This document shows positions 1 through 8,992 of a stretch of 64,000 nt of DNA, piece after piece. Source of the stretch: an uncultured Prevotellaceae bacterium (lineage in GTDB: Bacteria > Bacteroidota > Bacteroidia > Bacteroidales > Bacteroidaceae); assembly GCA_902790625.1 (NCBI GenBank), contig CADASP010000009.1:1-64000 (forward strand), given 5' to 3'. The position numbers and the translations under genes were made by a program. The stretch's first letter is position 1; the number at the start of each line of letters is the position of its first letter. The notes beneath the pieces are model-generated. The model was not told where the DNA came from and did no database searches. It saw nothing but the letters and a program-made list of their open reading frames with translations.

Positions 1-300
1 CTTGTGAGGAATCCGCAGGAGGCAGCCACCGCGAGCGACATCAAGGAACTTAAGGACTTGGTGGAGGGGGTCATCCCCTCGTTCTATGGCACGCTGAACC
101 CGCCCGATGGCATGCTGAGACCGCTGGAATACAATGTGTGCCTGCTGATACGAGCGTTCTTCACACCCGGCGAAATCAGCAAACTGACGGCACGGAGCGA
201 CGCCCACATAGCCGTCCTCAGACGCCGCATCCTCAAGAAGAGGTGGGGCATCGATGGGTCGCCGAAAGACTTGGATGCCCTTTTGTTGGACATTTTTTAG
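1..300 (+). CDS. C-terminal end of a HTH-type transcriptional regulator (partial)
   Basis: The reading frame is open to the left edge, so only the last 99 or so residues of a longer protein are visible. The segment LEYNVCLLIRAFFTPGEISK followed by a basic stretch (VLRRRILKKRWGI) resembles the LuxR-like helix-turn-helix that ends many Bacteroidetes TPR or sensor-type regulators, where a sequence of the type LCMLIRLGFSTKEIS sits in the same place. From this I infer a DNA-binding C-terminus; the sensory part lies outside the window. The gene ends 10 bases before a short hairpin with a T-run. A GTG at position 4 is unlikely to be the true start, because the frame continues upstream. Confidence 0.55.
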   Translation, partial: LVRNPQEAATASDIKELKDLVEGVIPSFYGTLNPPDGMLRPLEYNVCLLIRAFFTPGEISKLTARSDAHIAVLRRRILKKRWGIDGSPKDLDALLLDIF

Positions 301-306
301 CCTGCG

Positions 307-328
307 CACCTTTTGTTAGGTGTTTTTT
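307..328 (+). terminator. Rho-independent-type terminator after the regulator
   Basis: CACCT (307-311) pairs with AGGTG (318-322) around a 6-base loop and is followed directly by six T residues. The stem is short, so efficiency is uncertain, but it lies just after the stop codon at 300. Confidence 0.5.
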
Positions 329-338
329 CCAAAAATAA

Positions 339-370
339 TTTGGTGGCATGGCAGAAAAGGCCTATATTTG
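339..370 (+). promoter_or_regulatory. Bacteroidetes-type promoter for the DUF285 surface protein
   Basis: TTTG at 339-342 and TATATTTG at 363-370 are 20 bases apart, matching the Bacteroidetes -33/-7 pattern (TTTG and TAnnTTTG). This predicts a leader of about 40 bases before the ATG at 417. Confidence 0.65.
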
Positions 371-416
371 CAGCGTGATTATAAAGATAGTAATAACCCT
401 TTAAAAACAAACAGTT

Positions 417-2465
417 ATGAAAAAGACTTTTATTCGTAGGGGGCTTCTGCTGTTTGCAGCCCTTCTGATGACAATGGCGACGCTGGCGCAAGAGCCGAAA
501 CACTTGCGTGCTAAGGTTGCGATGTTTGACGACAAGATGGTGTTCTATGGTGGCAACGAGAATGAGCGCGATTGGGATGCATACGATTATTATGTGAGGT
601 GTCCTGACAATGATGCCGACAATGGTCAGTTCCCTGCGAGGTGGGAAGAATTCAAATCTACTATAAAAACGGTGGTGTTCGACGAGTCGTGCCGTGACAT
701 TGATGTGCCCATCACAAGCACGGCTCACCTGTTCGACTGCTTTACTCAGCTGACCAGCATCACCGGACTGGAAAACCTTCCGACCGATCAGGTGACAACG
801 ATGAAAGCCATGTTCGAGTCGTGTTACAATCTGGAGGAACTTGACTTGACGTATTTAAGAACCGATAATGTGGCTGATTTCGACCAGATGTTCTTAGGAT
901 GCGAGTCGTTGAGGAGTCTTGACATCAGCAGCTTCAGCACAGAGAATGCGACCAGTATGGCATCCATGTTTGGCGGGTGTGGACGTCTGACCTCATTGGA
1001 TTTGAGTAGTTTCAACACAAAAAACGTGAATGACATGTCGAATATGTTCAGTGGTTGTCGTGCTCTGCGTTCTCTTGACGTTAGCCATTTCAACACTGCC
1101 AATGTGACCAACATGTCATCTTTATTCGAGGATTGCCGCTTTCTTTCAACTCTAAACCTCAATGGTTTTAACACAGGGAAAGTCACCGACATGTCGGGTA
1201 TGTTCAAGGGCTGCCAGAGCCTGTCCAAACTCGACCTATCCAACTTCTCCACAGAGAAAGTCACCGACATGTCGAGTATGTTCTGTGACATGCGTCTGCT
1301 GACATGTCTTGACATCAGCCACTTCAGCACAGCAGCACTCACCGACATGAGTCGCATGTTCAGAGAATGCCGGGCACTGGCTAAAGTGAGCCTGTTCAGC
1401 ATCGGTGATGGCGATATGAACAGCGTTAAAGGTGGTGGAATGTTCAGCTATTGTCCAGAACTGAGGAGAATATATGTGTATGAGGATTGGACCCCAAGCC
1501 GTATTTGTGGAGAATATGCTGATAATGGTTCTGCTGACCCCATGTTCGCTGAGTGCTCAAAACTTGTGGGTGGCGAGGGCAGCATGTTATCCGAAGCTTT
1601 TGGCAATAGTGCCAATGCCCGCATCGACCACGGTGCAGAGCATCCAGGATTATTCACCGACAAGCGAGGGATGGACAGCGACCCACTTCCCCAGGAGATG
1701 GCGGCATACGGCAGACTCTCTGACGATCTTGAATGCCTGACGCTTTTTGCCGATGTAGACCCGCTTCATAATGACGACATCAAAGGATACCTGATAGCTA
1801 TTGACGAGGAAAGGGGTGTCGATTTGGTTATTAACAGAAACACATTAAACCCCCTTCCCGTAAGCAGAGTGGTCATCGACGAGTCGTTTGCCCAAATGGA
1901 CAACATCACAAGTCTATATTACATGTTTGGGGATTTCGGCTACTTGAAGGAAATTCAAGGGCTTGAGTACTTGAAGACGGACAAGGTGACGAACATGTCG
2001 TTCATGTTCAGATATTGTTGGCATCTGGAGGAACTCGACCTGAGCAGTTTTACAACAGACAACGTAACCACATTAGCAGGTATGTTTAATGGATGCTTTG
2101 AATTGCAACGGATTATTGTAGAGGAATCGTGGAATCTGGAAAAAATCGAAATTCCGGAGGAGCCTTATTGGGACGATGTGTTCTTTGGATGCTACCAGCT
2201 CGTAGGCGGCATGGGCACAAAGTACAGTGAATACCGCCTCGGCACGCTCTATGCCCGCATCGACGGCGGACATGACCAGCCTGGTTATTTCTCTACCAGG
2301 GAGCAGCTGGAGAATTACAATCCCGTGTTAGGCGTGGAGACAGCCCTTACAGACCGTCAGGAGCAGGCCCCGGCAACTTACTCGTTAGACGGGCGCAAGC
2401 ACGTTGGCAGCAACTTGAAGCCAGGCGTTTACGTCCGCGAAGGGCGTAAGGTGGTGGTGCGCTAA
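417..2465 (+). CDS. BspA-family surface protein with DUF285 (Mycoplasma-lipoprotein-type) repeats
   Basis: A 682-residue secreted protein. It begins with a signal peptide (MKKTFIRRG, a hydrophobic LLLFAALLMTMA core, cleavage near TLAQ). Two blocks of about 24-residue repeats of the form LDLSSFNTKNVNDMSNMFSG lie at roughly residues 95-320 and 490-560. These are the DUF285/BspA leucine-rich type known from Prevotella and Tannerella surface adhesins. The C-terminus (YSLDGRKHVGSNLKPGVYVR, then a basic end KVVVR) resembles the short type-IX-secretion-like tails common on Prevotella secreted proteins. An adhesive or surface role is inferred from the family only. The gene is monocistronic with its own promoter at 339-370, and a repeat array follows. 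Confidence 0.85.
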   Translation: MKKTFIRRGLLLFAALLMTMATLAQEPKHLRAKVAMFDDKMVFYGGNENERDWDAYDYYVRCPDNDADNGQFPARWEEFKSTIKTVVFDESCRDIDVPITSTAHLFDCFTQLTSITGLENLPTDQVTTMKAMFESCYNLEELDLTYLRTDNVADFDQMFLGCESLRSLDISSFSTENATSMASMFGGCGRLTSLDLSSFNTKNVNDMSNMFSGCRALRSLDVSHFNTANVTNMSSLFEDCRFLSTLNLNGFNTGKVTDMSGMFKGCQSLSKLDLSNFSTEKVTDMSSMFCDMRLLTCLDISHFSTAALTDMSRMFRECRALAKVSLFSIGDGDMNSVKGGGMFSYCPELRRIYVYEDWTPSRICGEYADNGSADPMFAECSKLVGGEGSMLSEAFGNSANARIDHGAEHPGLFTDKRGMDSDPLPQEMAAYGRLSDDLECLTLFADVDPLHNDDIKGYLIAIDEERGVDLVINRNTLNPLPVSRVVIDESFAQMDNITSLYYMFGDFGYLKEIQGLEYLKTDKVTNMSFMFRYCWHLEELDLSSFTTDNVTTLAGMFNGCFELQRIIVEESWNLEKIEIPEEPYWDDVFFGCYQLVGGMGTKYSEYRLGTLYARIDGGHDQPGYFSTREQLENYNPVLGVETALTDRQEQAPATYSLDGRKHVGSNLKPGVYVREGRKVVVR

Positions 2466-2547
2466 ACAGAGCCACGGTTTTGCATAGATGGGAACGGAAG
2501 CAGAATGCGAGGGCAGCGGAGTGACACCGCTACCCTCGTATTCGCTA

Positions 2548-2760
2548 TTTTCGCTCGCTTATTCGTACCTTTGGCTATCGCCGAAGGTACTCTCGCTCGG
2601 AAAAATAAACAGAAAAATACGTTTTTCTTTTTGTTTTCCTCTCGCTTATTCGTACCTTTGGGCAGCGCCCGAAGGCACTTTCGCTCGGAAAAGCAAAGAA
2701 AACCTCGCTTTTCTTTTGCTTTTCGCTCGCTTATTCGTACCTTTGCACCCGCAAAACGAA
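2548..2760 (+). repeat. Tandem array of three promoter-bearing repeats upstream of fabD
   Basis: Three copies of a unit of about 86 bp fill the 318-base gap between the surface-protein gene and fabD. Each copy contains CGCTCGCTTATTCG (or a close variant) followed at once by TACCTTTG, at 2566-2573, 2653-2660 and 2738-2745. Between copies lie variants of GCCGAAGGTACTCTCGCTCG and A/T-rich runs. Copies 2 and 3 have TTTTG 19 bases before the TACCTTTG box, so they are complete Bacteroidetes promoters; copy 1 has no clear -33 box. The same unit recurs at 39022-39190 and, decayed, near 49037. Open frames across the array are not credible genes. Confidence 0.8.
2715..2745 (+). promoter_or_regulatory. 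fabD-proximal promoter (third repeat copy)
   Basis: TTTG at 2715-2718, a 19-base spacer, then TACCTTTG at 2738-2745. The ATG of fabD follows about 38 bases later, so this copy is the best placed to drive fabD. Confidence 0.65.
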
Positions 2761-2783
2761 TTATAGTATAAAATAAGGAGTAA

Positions 2784-3671
2784 ATGAAAGCATTTGTATT
2801 CCCCGGACAGGGGGCGCAGTTCGTAGGCATGGGCAAAGACCTCTACGACAACTATCCCGTGGCACACGACCTCTTTGAGAAAGCCAACGACATTCTTGGA
2901 TACCGCATCACCGACATCATGTTTGCCGGTACCGATGATGATTTGAAGCAGACAAAAGTGACTCAACCCGCTGTGTTCCTGCACTCGGTCATATCCACCG
3001 TGTGCATGGGCGATGCCTTCGACCCGCAGATGACTGCCGGCCACTCGTTGGGCGAGTTCTCGGCATTGGTGGCCGCTGGTGCCTTGTCGTTTGAGGATGG
3101 ACTGAAACTGGTGTACGCCCGTGCCATGGCCATGCAGAAGGCTTGTGAAGCACAGCCCAGCACCATGGCCGCCATCATCGGACTGGCCGACGAGAAGGTG
3201 GAAGAGGTCTGCGCCGGCATCAACCGCGAAGGTCATGTGGTGGTGCCCGCCAACTACAACAACCCCGGCCAGCTGGTCATCAGCGGCAATGTGGAGGCCA
3301 TCGGCGAGGCTTGCGAGCAGCTGAAGGCCGCCGGTGCCAAGCGCGCCCTGCCGCTGAAGGTGGGAGGCGCCTTCCACTCACCACTGATGCAGCCCGCCAA
3401 GGACGAGCTGCAACAGGCCATCGAAGCCACAGAGTTCAGCACGCCCCGCTGCCCCATCTATCAGAATGTGGACGGCAAGCCGCACACCAATCCTGATGAG
3501 ATTAAGCAGAACTTGATAGCACAACTCACCAGCCCCGTGCGCTGGACACAGTGCGTGCAGCAGATGATTGCCGACGGTGCCACCGACTTCACCGAGTGTG
3601 GCCCGGGCAAAGCCCTGCAGGGCATGATTGCCAAAATCAGCAAGGAGGTCACGGCGCATGGCATCCAGTAG
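2784..3671 (+). CDS. fabD: Malonyl-CoA:ACP transacylase FabD
   Basis: A cytoplasmic enzyme that moves the malonyl group from CoA to acyl carrier protein, supplying the extender unit for fatty acid synthesis. At 295 residues it has the usual length. It opens with the family signature AFVFPGQGAQFVGMG. The nucleophile serine lies in GHSLGEF (Ser88) and the partner histidine in GGAFHSPLMQPA (His198). The ATG at 2784 lies just downstream of the repeat promoter. The last 14 bases overlap the start of the GH13 gene, so the two are probably translated together. Confidence 0.95.
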   Translation: MKAFVFPGQGAQFVGMGKDLYDNYPVAHDLFEKANDILGYRITDIMFAGTDDDLKQTKVTQPAVFLHSVISTVCMGDAFDPQMTAGHSLGEFSALVAAGALSFEDGLKLVYARAMAMQKACEAQPSTMAAIIGLADEKVEEVCAGINREGHVVVPANYNNPGQLVISGNVEAIGEACEQLKAAGAKRALPLKVGGAFHSPLMQPAKDELQQAIEATEFSTPRCPIYQNVDGKPHTNPDEIKQNLIAQLTSPVRWTQCVQQMIADGATDFTECGPGKALQGMIAKISKEVTAHGIQ

Positions 3672-5304
3672 AATCATCATTTACCAGGTGCTTACGCGTC
3701 TGCACGGCAATCGCTGTCAGACGCGTAAGCCTTTTGGCACCTTGCAGGAGAACGGATGCGGGAAGATGAACGACTTCACGCCCACGGTGCTGAAGCAGCT
3801 CAGGGAGATGGGCATCAGCCACGTGTGGTACACGGGCATCCTGCGCCACGCCACCATGACCGACTACAGCCGTTATGGCATTCCCCAGCAGCATCCTGCC
3901 GTGGTGAAAGGCAAGGCTGGCTCGCCCTACGCCGTCTGCGACTACTACGACGTTGACCCCGACTTGGCCGTGGATGTCAGCAAGCGTATGGATGAGTTTG
4001 ACCGACTGGTGAACCGTACCCATCGCGCGGGCCTGAAGATGATTATCGACTTTGTGCCCAACCACGTGGCCCGCCAGTACCACAGCATTGCCAAACCCGC
4101 AAACGTGCAGGACCTGGGCGAGGGCGACGATCCCAGCAAGGGCTTCGACATGCAGAACAATTTCTACTATTGCCCAGGGCAAAGCTTTAGTCCATACTTC
4201 GACCTTTATCACGGTGAGAAAGAGCCCTATACGGAGATGCCAGCCCGCGCCACAGGCAACGACTGTTTCCACAATGCGCCTGGCATGAACGATTGGTATG
4301 AGACGGTGAAACTGTGCTATGGCGTCGACTACTACGCAGGTGTCACCCCCTCCACTTTCCACCTCCCTGCCGGCGCACCCATTCCCAGCACATGGCAAAA
4401 GATGCTGCATATCCTGCTCTTCTGGGCTGCCAAGGGCGTCGATGGGTTCCGCTGCGACATGGCCGAGATGGTGCCCGCCGAATTCTGGGCGTGGGCCACG
4501 CCGCAGGTGAAGGAAAAACATCCAGGTGTTGTCTTCGTTGGCGAAGTGTATAACCCTGCTGAGTATAGGCACTTTATAGCTTCTGGCTTCGACTATTTGT
4601 ACGACAAGGTGGGCATGTACGACACGCTGTGCGACGTGCTGCGCCACCACCGCCCCGTGCAGGCCATCACCCAGGCGTGGCAGCAGTGCGACGACATACG
4701 CCAGCACATGCTCTACTTCCTGGAGAACCACGACGAGCAGCGCCTGGCCAGCGACTTCGTGATGGGCGACGGGTGGAAGGCCCTGCCCGCACTGGTGGTG
4801 GCTGCGCTGCTACAGCAGAACCCCTTCATGCTCTATGCGGGGCAGGAGTGGGGCGAGCGCGGCATGGATGCCGAGGGATTCAGCGGGCGCGACGGACGCA
4901 CCACCATCTTCGACTACTGGGCGCTGCAGCCTGAGCGTGAGAACGCTCTCGCCGACTACTACCGCCGCGTGATGCACATCGCCAAAAACGAACCCGCAGT
5001 GGTGAAGGGCGAGAGCTTCGACCTGATGTATGTGAACCAGCACCTCTCGCGCCAGTACGCTTTTCTGCGTAAGGCCAAAGGGCAACTGCTGTTAGTGGTG
5101 GCCAACTTCGACGACCTGCCCGTCAGCGTGAACCTCAACATACCCTCCCATGCCTTCGACTATCTGACGATGGCCGAGGGCGACTATCAGAGCCACGACC
5201 TCCTGAGCGACGCAGACTGCCAATTCAGTCTGCAGCGCGATGCCGCCGTAGGCATCACGCTGCAGCCACGTCAGTCGGTGGTGCTGTCGCTACAACAGAG
5301 GTAA
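3658..5304 (+). CDS. Alpha-amylase-family (GH13) protein, cytoplasmic
   Basis: A 548-residue GH13 TIM-barrel enzyme. The start is placed at the ATG at 3658, where the protein begins MASSRIIIYQVLTRLHGN, the typical first strand of the barrel. An upstream ATG at 3628 would lie deeper inside fabD and add a non-conserved tail. The visible catalytic set is Asp267 in GFRCDMAE (nucleophile), Glu296 in VFVGEVYN (acid/base) and Asp359 in LENHDEQR. DFVPNHVAR is the first conserved GH13 region. No signal peptide is present, so it probably acts on intracellular alpha-glucans or maltooligosaccharides; the substrate cannot be read from sequence. Overlap with fabD indicates co-transcription, an odd pairing of lipid and sugar genes. 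Confidence 0.88.
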   Translation: MASSRIIIYQVLTRLHGNRCQTRKPFGTLQENGCGKMNDFTPTVLKQLREMGISHVWYTGILRHATMTDYSRYGIPQQHPAVVKGKAGSPYAVCDYYDVDPDLAVDVSKRMDEFDRLVNRTHRAGLKMIIDFVPNHVARQYHSIAKPANVQDLGEGDDPSKGFDMQNNFYYCPGQSFSPYFDLYHGEKEPYTEMPARATGNDCFHNAPGMNDWYETVKLCYGVDYYAGVTPSTFHLPAGAPIPSTWQKMLHILLFWAAKGVDGFRCDMAEMVPAEFWAWATPQVKEKHPGVVFVGEVYNPAEYRHFIASGFDYLYDKVGMYDTLCDVLRHHRPVQAITQAWQQCDDIRQHMLYFLENHDEQRLASDFVMGDGWKALPALVVAALLQQNPFMLYAGQEWGERGMDAEGFSGRDGRTTIFDYWALQPERENALADYYRRVMHIAKNEPAVVKGESFDLMYVNQHLSRQYAFLRKAKGQLLLVVANFDDLPVSVNLNIPSHAFDYLTMAEGDYQSHDLLSDADCQFSLQRDAAVGITLQPRQSVVLSLQQR

Positions 5305-5398
5305 TCACATCTTTTTTGCACCTTTATCAGCTCTTTTTGCAATAATTCACGCATTTGGTAGTTTATAATATATATATAAGAATATACAAATTGAAGAT

Positions 5399-7909
5399 AT
5401 GAAAAAGCATTTGCTGCCCCTCTTCTTCCTGTTGCTCGCAGCAACGGGCGTCTGGGCGCAGTCGGGCATGTCCGACCAGCAGCTCGTGTCCTACATCTTG
5501 GAAGAGAAAGAGAAGGGCACCCCGCAGAATGAGATCGTGATGAACCTGATGAAGCGCGGCGTTGACATCCAGCAGATACAACGCGTCAGGCGCAAGTATG
5601 AGCGCCAGCTCAACGAGCGCGGGATGGGCACCGTGGCCGACGAGGCCATCAACGGAGCCGAAGACCGTATGCGCAAGAACAACGGACAGCAGCGTAACAC
5701 CCCCATTGGCCAAGGGCAGATGCAGGTGCTGCAAGGCACCACGCGCACAGGTGCCAACACCGCCGATGACCCCACACTCATTCAGATGCAAGCCGAGCTG
5801 GGCGGTCTGCTGCCCGTGGACTCCATTGCACTGCTGGAGCAACTGCTGGAGCAGCAGAAAAACATGGAGAACAAAATCTATGGCCACGACATCTTCAACA
5901 ACGATGCCCTGTCGTTTGAACCCAACATGAACATCGCTACGCCCTCCGACTACCGACTGGGGCCTGGCGATGCCGTGACGATTGAAATCTATGGCGCCTC
6001 GCAAGAAACCATCGACGCCACCATCACCCCCGACGGCTACGTCACCATCCCCGGCGTGGGACCCGTGCAGCTGAGCGGACTCACCGTGGCACAGGCCAAC
6101 TCGAGGCTGCGCTCGCAGGTGGGTGCACGCTATGCAGACAGTCAGATACGACTCTCGGTGGGGCAGACGCGCACCATCCTGGTGAACGTGATGGGCGAGG
6201 TGAACTATCCCGGCACCTACACCCTGTCGGCCTTCTCCACCGTGTTCAACGCGCTCTACATGGCTGGCGGCATCACCGACATCGGCACCCTGCGCAACAT
6301 CATGGTGTATCGCAACAACAAGCTCATATCGACCGTCGATGTCTATGATTTCATCATCAACGGAAAAGCCACGGGCAACGTGAAGCTCACCGACAACGAT
6401 GTCATCATCGTGGGAGCCTACGACTGTCTGGTGCGTGCCAGCGGCCGCGTGAAGCGCCCCATGTTCTACGAGATGAAGAGCGGCGAGAATCTGGCTGCCC
6501 TGCTGAAATATGTTGGCGGTTTTGCCGGCGACGCCTTCAGGAAAGCCGTGCGCGTCAGCCGCAAGTCGGGGGCGTTGTACTCGGTGCACACCGTCGACGA
6601 GTTCGACTTCACCACCTTCCACATGGCCGACGGCGACTCGCTCTACGTCGACAGCATCGTGGCCCGCTATCAGAACATGGCCGAGGTGAAGGGTGCCGTG
6701 TTCCATCCTGGGCAATACGAGATAGGAGGCAACATCACCACTGTGCGTCAGCTCATCATGGCCGCCGACAGTCTCACCGAAGAAGCCTTCGGCGGGCATG
6801 GCGTGATGCACCGCATGAAGAGCGACCGCACGCTGGAGGTACTCTCGGTCGACGTGGCGGGCATCATGCAGGGCAACGTGCCCGACGTGCCCCTGCGCAA
6901 CGAGGATGTGCTCTGGATTGCCAACCGCAAGGAGACCATCGAGATGCCCACGCTCACCATCCACGGCGAGGTGCAATATCCCGGCATCTACAAATATGCC
7001 GAGAACGAGACCATCGAAGACTTCATCCTACAGGCAGGCGGACCTACCGACGCAGCTTCAATGGTGAAGGTCGACGTGGCTCGCCGCATCATCAACCCCT
7101 ATGCCCAGGAGTCGCAGGACACGCTGGCCCACTACTTCAGCTTTGCCATCAAGGATGGCTTCGTGGTGGATGGCACCGAAGGTTTCCACCTGATGCCCTT
7201 CGACGAGGTGTATGTCCGCAAGAGCCCTGGCTACTCACCACAGCAGAATGTCTACGTGGAGGGCGAGGTGCTCTTCGATGGTACGTATACGCTCACTAAG
7301 AAGAGCGAGCGACTGAGCGAAATCATTAAGAAGGCCGGAGGTTTGTCGAAGACTGCCTATCCCGCCGGTGCCCGACTGGTGCGCCAGCGCACCACCGAGG
7401 AGTTGGCCCGCCAGGAAGCCCTGCGCAACGCTGCCAAGCGCTCAGGAGGCAAGGACTCCATCGACGTGAGCAAGCTTGATATGGGCAGCACCTATCCCGT
7501 GGGTATCGAGCTTGACAAGGCTCTGGCCAACCCAGGAAGCGATGCCGACATCGTGTTGCGCGAGGGCGACCGCATTATCGTGCCCGAATACAGCGGAACA
7601 GTGAAAATCAATGGTGAGGTGATGTACCCCAACACCACCAGCTTCGTAGAGGGCGAGAGCCTGAAATACTACATCAACCAGGCTGGTGGATTCGGCGACA
7701 ACGCCCGGAAGCGCCAGACTTACATCATCTACATGAACGGCAACGTGGCTAAGGCCGACCGCAAGCACAAACCTAAACCCGGCTGCGAAATCGTGGTGCC
7801 CACCAAGCAACAATCCCGCCGCATGAGCACCGCCGAGATGTTGGCCATAGGCTCATCAACCGCCAGCATCGCCACCATGATTGCCACGATGGTGAACATT
7901 TTTAAGTAA
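5399..7909 (+). CDS. Outer-membrane polysaccharide export protein with multiple SLBB domains
   Basis: An 836-residue Wza-like export channel protein. A signal peptide (KKHLLPLFFLLLAATGVWAQ) is followed by a charged helical region, a Poly_export domain (about residues 180-265, around DYRLGPGDAVTIEIYG) and a series of SLBB beta-grasp domains recognisable by repeats such as VNVMGEVNYPGTYTLS, IHGEVQYPGIYKYA, VEGEVLFDGTYTL and INGEVMYPNTTSFV. A short hydrophobic segment near the C-terminus (IGSSTASIATMIATMV) could form the membrane helix, as in Wza. It is longer than E. coli Wza (about 380 residues), as is usual in Bacteroidetes. It leads the polysaccharide locus and is followed after 21 bases by the chain-length gene. 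Confidence 0.9.
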   Translation: MKKHLLPLFFLLLAATGVWAQSGMSDQQLVSYILEEKEKGTPQNEIVMNLMKRGVDIQQIQRVRRKYERQLNERGMGTVADEAINGAEDRMRKNNGQQRNTPIGQGQMQVLQGTTRTGANTADDPTLIQMQAELGGLLPVDSIALLEQLLEQQKNMENKIYGHDIFNNDALSFEPNMNIATPSDYRLGPGDAVTIEIYGASQETIDATITPDGYVTIPGVGPVQLSGLTVAQANSRLRSQVGARYADSQIRLSVGQTRTILVNVMGEVNYPGTYTLSAFSTVFNALYMAGGITDIGTLRNIMVYRNNKLISTVDVYDFIINGKATGNVKLTDNDVIIVGAYDCLVRASGRVKRPMFYEMKSGENLAALLKYVGGFAGDAFRKAVRVSRKSGALYSVHTVDEFDFTTFHMADGDSLYVDSIVARYQNMAEVKGAVFHPGQYEIGGNITTVRQLIMAADSLTEEAFGGHGVMHRMKSDRTLEVLSVDVAGIMQGNVPDVPLRNEDVLWIANRKETIEMPTLTIHGEVQYPGIYKYAENETIEDFILQAGGPTDAASMVKVDVARRIINPYAQESQDTLAHYFSFAIKDGFVVDGTEGFHLMPFDEVYVRKSPGYSPQQNVYVEGEVLFDGTYTLTKKSERLSEIIKKAGGLSKTAYPAGARLVRQRTTEELARQEALRNAAKRSGGKDSIDVSKLDMGSTYPVGIELDKALANPGSDADIVLREGDRIIVPEYSGTVKINGEVMYPNTTSFVEGESLKYYINQAGGFGDNARKRQTYIIYMNGNVAKADRKHKPKPGCEIVVPTKQQSRRMSTAEMLAIGSSTASIATMIATMVNIFK

Positions 7910-7930
7910 ACAACCAGAAAGAACCATCCA

Positions 7931-8983
7931 ATGGGAGAAACCAAACAGCAGGAAGTCATCAACCTCAGGGAGATTGCTTCAAAAATCAAGTCACAGCGCA
8001 AGAAATTCATTCTGCCGCTGGCCATTACTTTCGTTCTTTCTTGTATCTATATTTTCAGCTTCCCCCGGTTCTACAACACCGAATCGAAGCTCGCACCTGA
8101 GTCGGAGTCGGCATCGGGAGGCAGCATGCTGGGTTCAATAGCTTCTTCCTTTGGATTCGACTTGGGCGAAATGCAGTCGTCAGATGCCATCAACCCCCTA
8201 CTCTACCCCGACCTGATGGACGACAATGCCTTCGTGTGCAGCCTCTTCGACATTAAGATTGAGGTGAATACCGAAGACCGGCACCTCAGCACCACCTACT
8301 ATGACTATCTGAACAAGCACCAGAAATCCACGTGGTGGGCACCGGCCATCAGTTGGTTCAAGAATCTTTTCAAGAAAAAGGAGGTGGAAAGCAGTGGAAA
8401 AGCCGCTTTCGACCCTTATCATCTGTCACTGCGCCAAAACGACATCCTGATGGTCATACAAGGTAATGTGAAGCTCTCGGTGGACAAGAAAACGGGTGTT
8501 ATCACCATCAACGTGACCGACCAGGAACCGTCAGTGTGCAAAGCACTCTCCGACTCACTCATTGTGAAACTGCAGGATTACATTACCAGATACCGCACCA
8601 ACAAGGCTCGCATTGACATGGCTTACTATGAGCAGCTGGTGGACAGTGCTCGTCGCGACTACGAAGAGGCTTACAAGCGGCATGCCCGCTTCTCGGATGC
8701 GAACATGAACATGCAGCTTACCAGCTACCAGAACAAGCGGGATGCCTTGGAGAACGAGATGCAGCTGAAATACAGCACCTACTCGGCACTCAGCGCACAG
8801 CTACAAGCCGCTCGCAGCAAGGTGCAGGAACGAACGCCCGCCTTCACACTGCTCAAAGGCGCTGCAGTTCCTGTCAAGCCCGCTGGACCCAAACGTATGA
8901 TTTTCGTAGGCACCATGCTCTTCCTGGTGTTTGTGGCCAGGGCATTCTGGATGGTGAGGAAAGAACTCCATTTCACCTTCTAA
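7931..8983 (+). CDS. Polysaccharide chain-length determinant (Wzz-type) protein
   Basis: A 350-residue inner-membrane protein with one transmembrane helix near residues 30-50 (FILPLAITFVLSCIYIFSF) and a second at the C-terminus (MIFVGTMLFLVFVARAFWMV). A periplasmic, helix-rich domain lies between them, the layout of Wzz co-polymerases. A proline-rich motif precedes the second helix (AAVPVKPAGPKR), as in the family. No cytoplasmic tyrosine-kinase domain is fused. It is expected to set chain length together with the downstream polymerase and the upstream export channel. Ten bases separate it from the flippase gene. Confidence 0.85.
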   Translation: MGETKQQEVINLREIASKIKSQRKKFILPLAITFVLSCIYIFSFPRFYNTESKLAPESESASGGSMLGSIASSFGFDLGEMQSSDAINPLLYPDLMDDNAFVCSLFDIKIEVNTEDRHLSTTYYDYLNKHQKSTWWAPAISWFKNLFKKKEVESSGKAAFDPYHLSLRQNDILMVIQGNVKLSVDKKTGVITINVTDQEPSVCKALSDSLIVKLQDYITRYRTNKARIDMAYYEQLVDSARRDYEEAYKRHARFSDANMNMQLTSYQNKRDALENEMQLKYSTYSALSAQLQAARSKVQERTPAFTLLKGAAVPVKPAGPKRMIFVGTMLFLVFVARAFWMVRKELHFTF

Positions 8984-8992
8984 CGATTCAGG

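Noticed and set aside
2548..2760. Possible CRISPR array because of regular spacing
   Set aside because: Only three copies, spacing of about 86 bp, related rather than unique linkers, and no cas genes in the window.
2462..2836. Frames on both strands through the promoter repeats, possibly a small repeated protein
   Set aside because: The repeated peptide words follow the DNA units, which carry complete promoter boxes; frames change between copies.
3628..3657. Earlier ATG at 3628 as the GH13 start
   Set aside because: It would add a basic, non-conserved leader encoded inside fabD; the barrel starts correctly from 3658.
3649..4731. Minus-strand frame of 360 codons inside the GH13 gene
   Set aside because: It mirrors the G/C-rich third positions of the gene on the other strand and shows no family motif; the plus-strand frame has an intact catalytic triad.
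5363..6976. Minus-strand frame of 537 codons across the export-protein gene
   Set aside because: His/Val/Gly-rich composition typical of antisense frames; the plus strand encodes clear SLBB domains.
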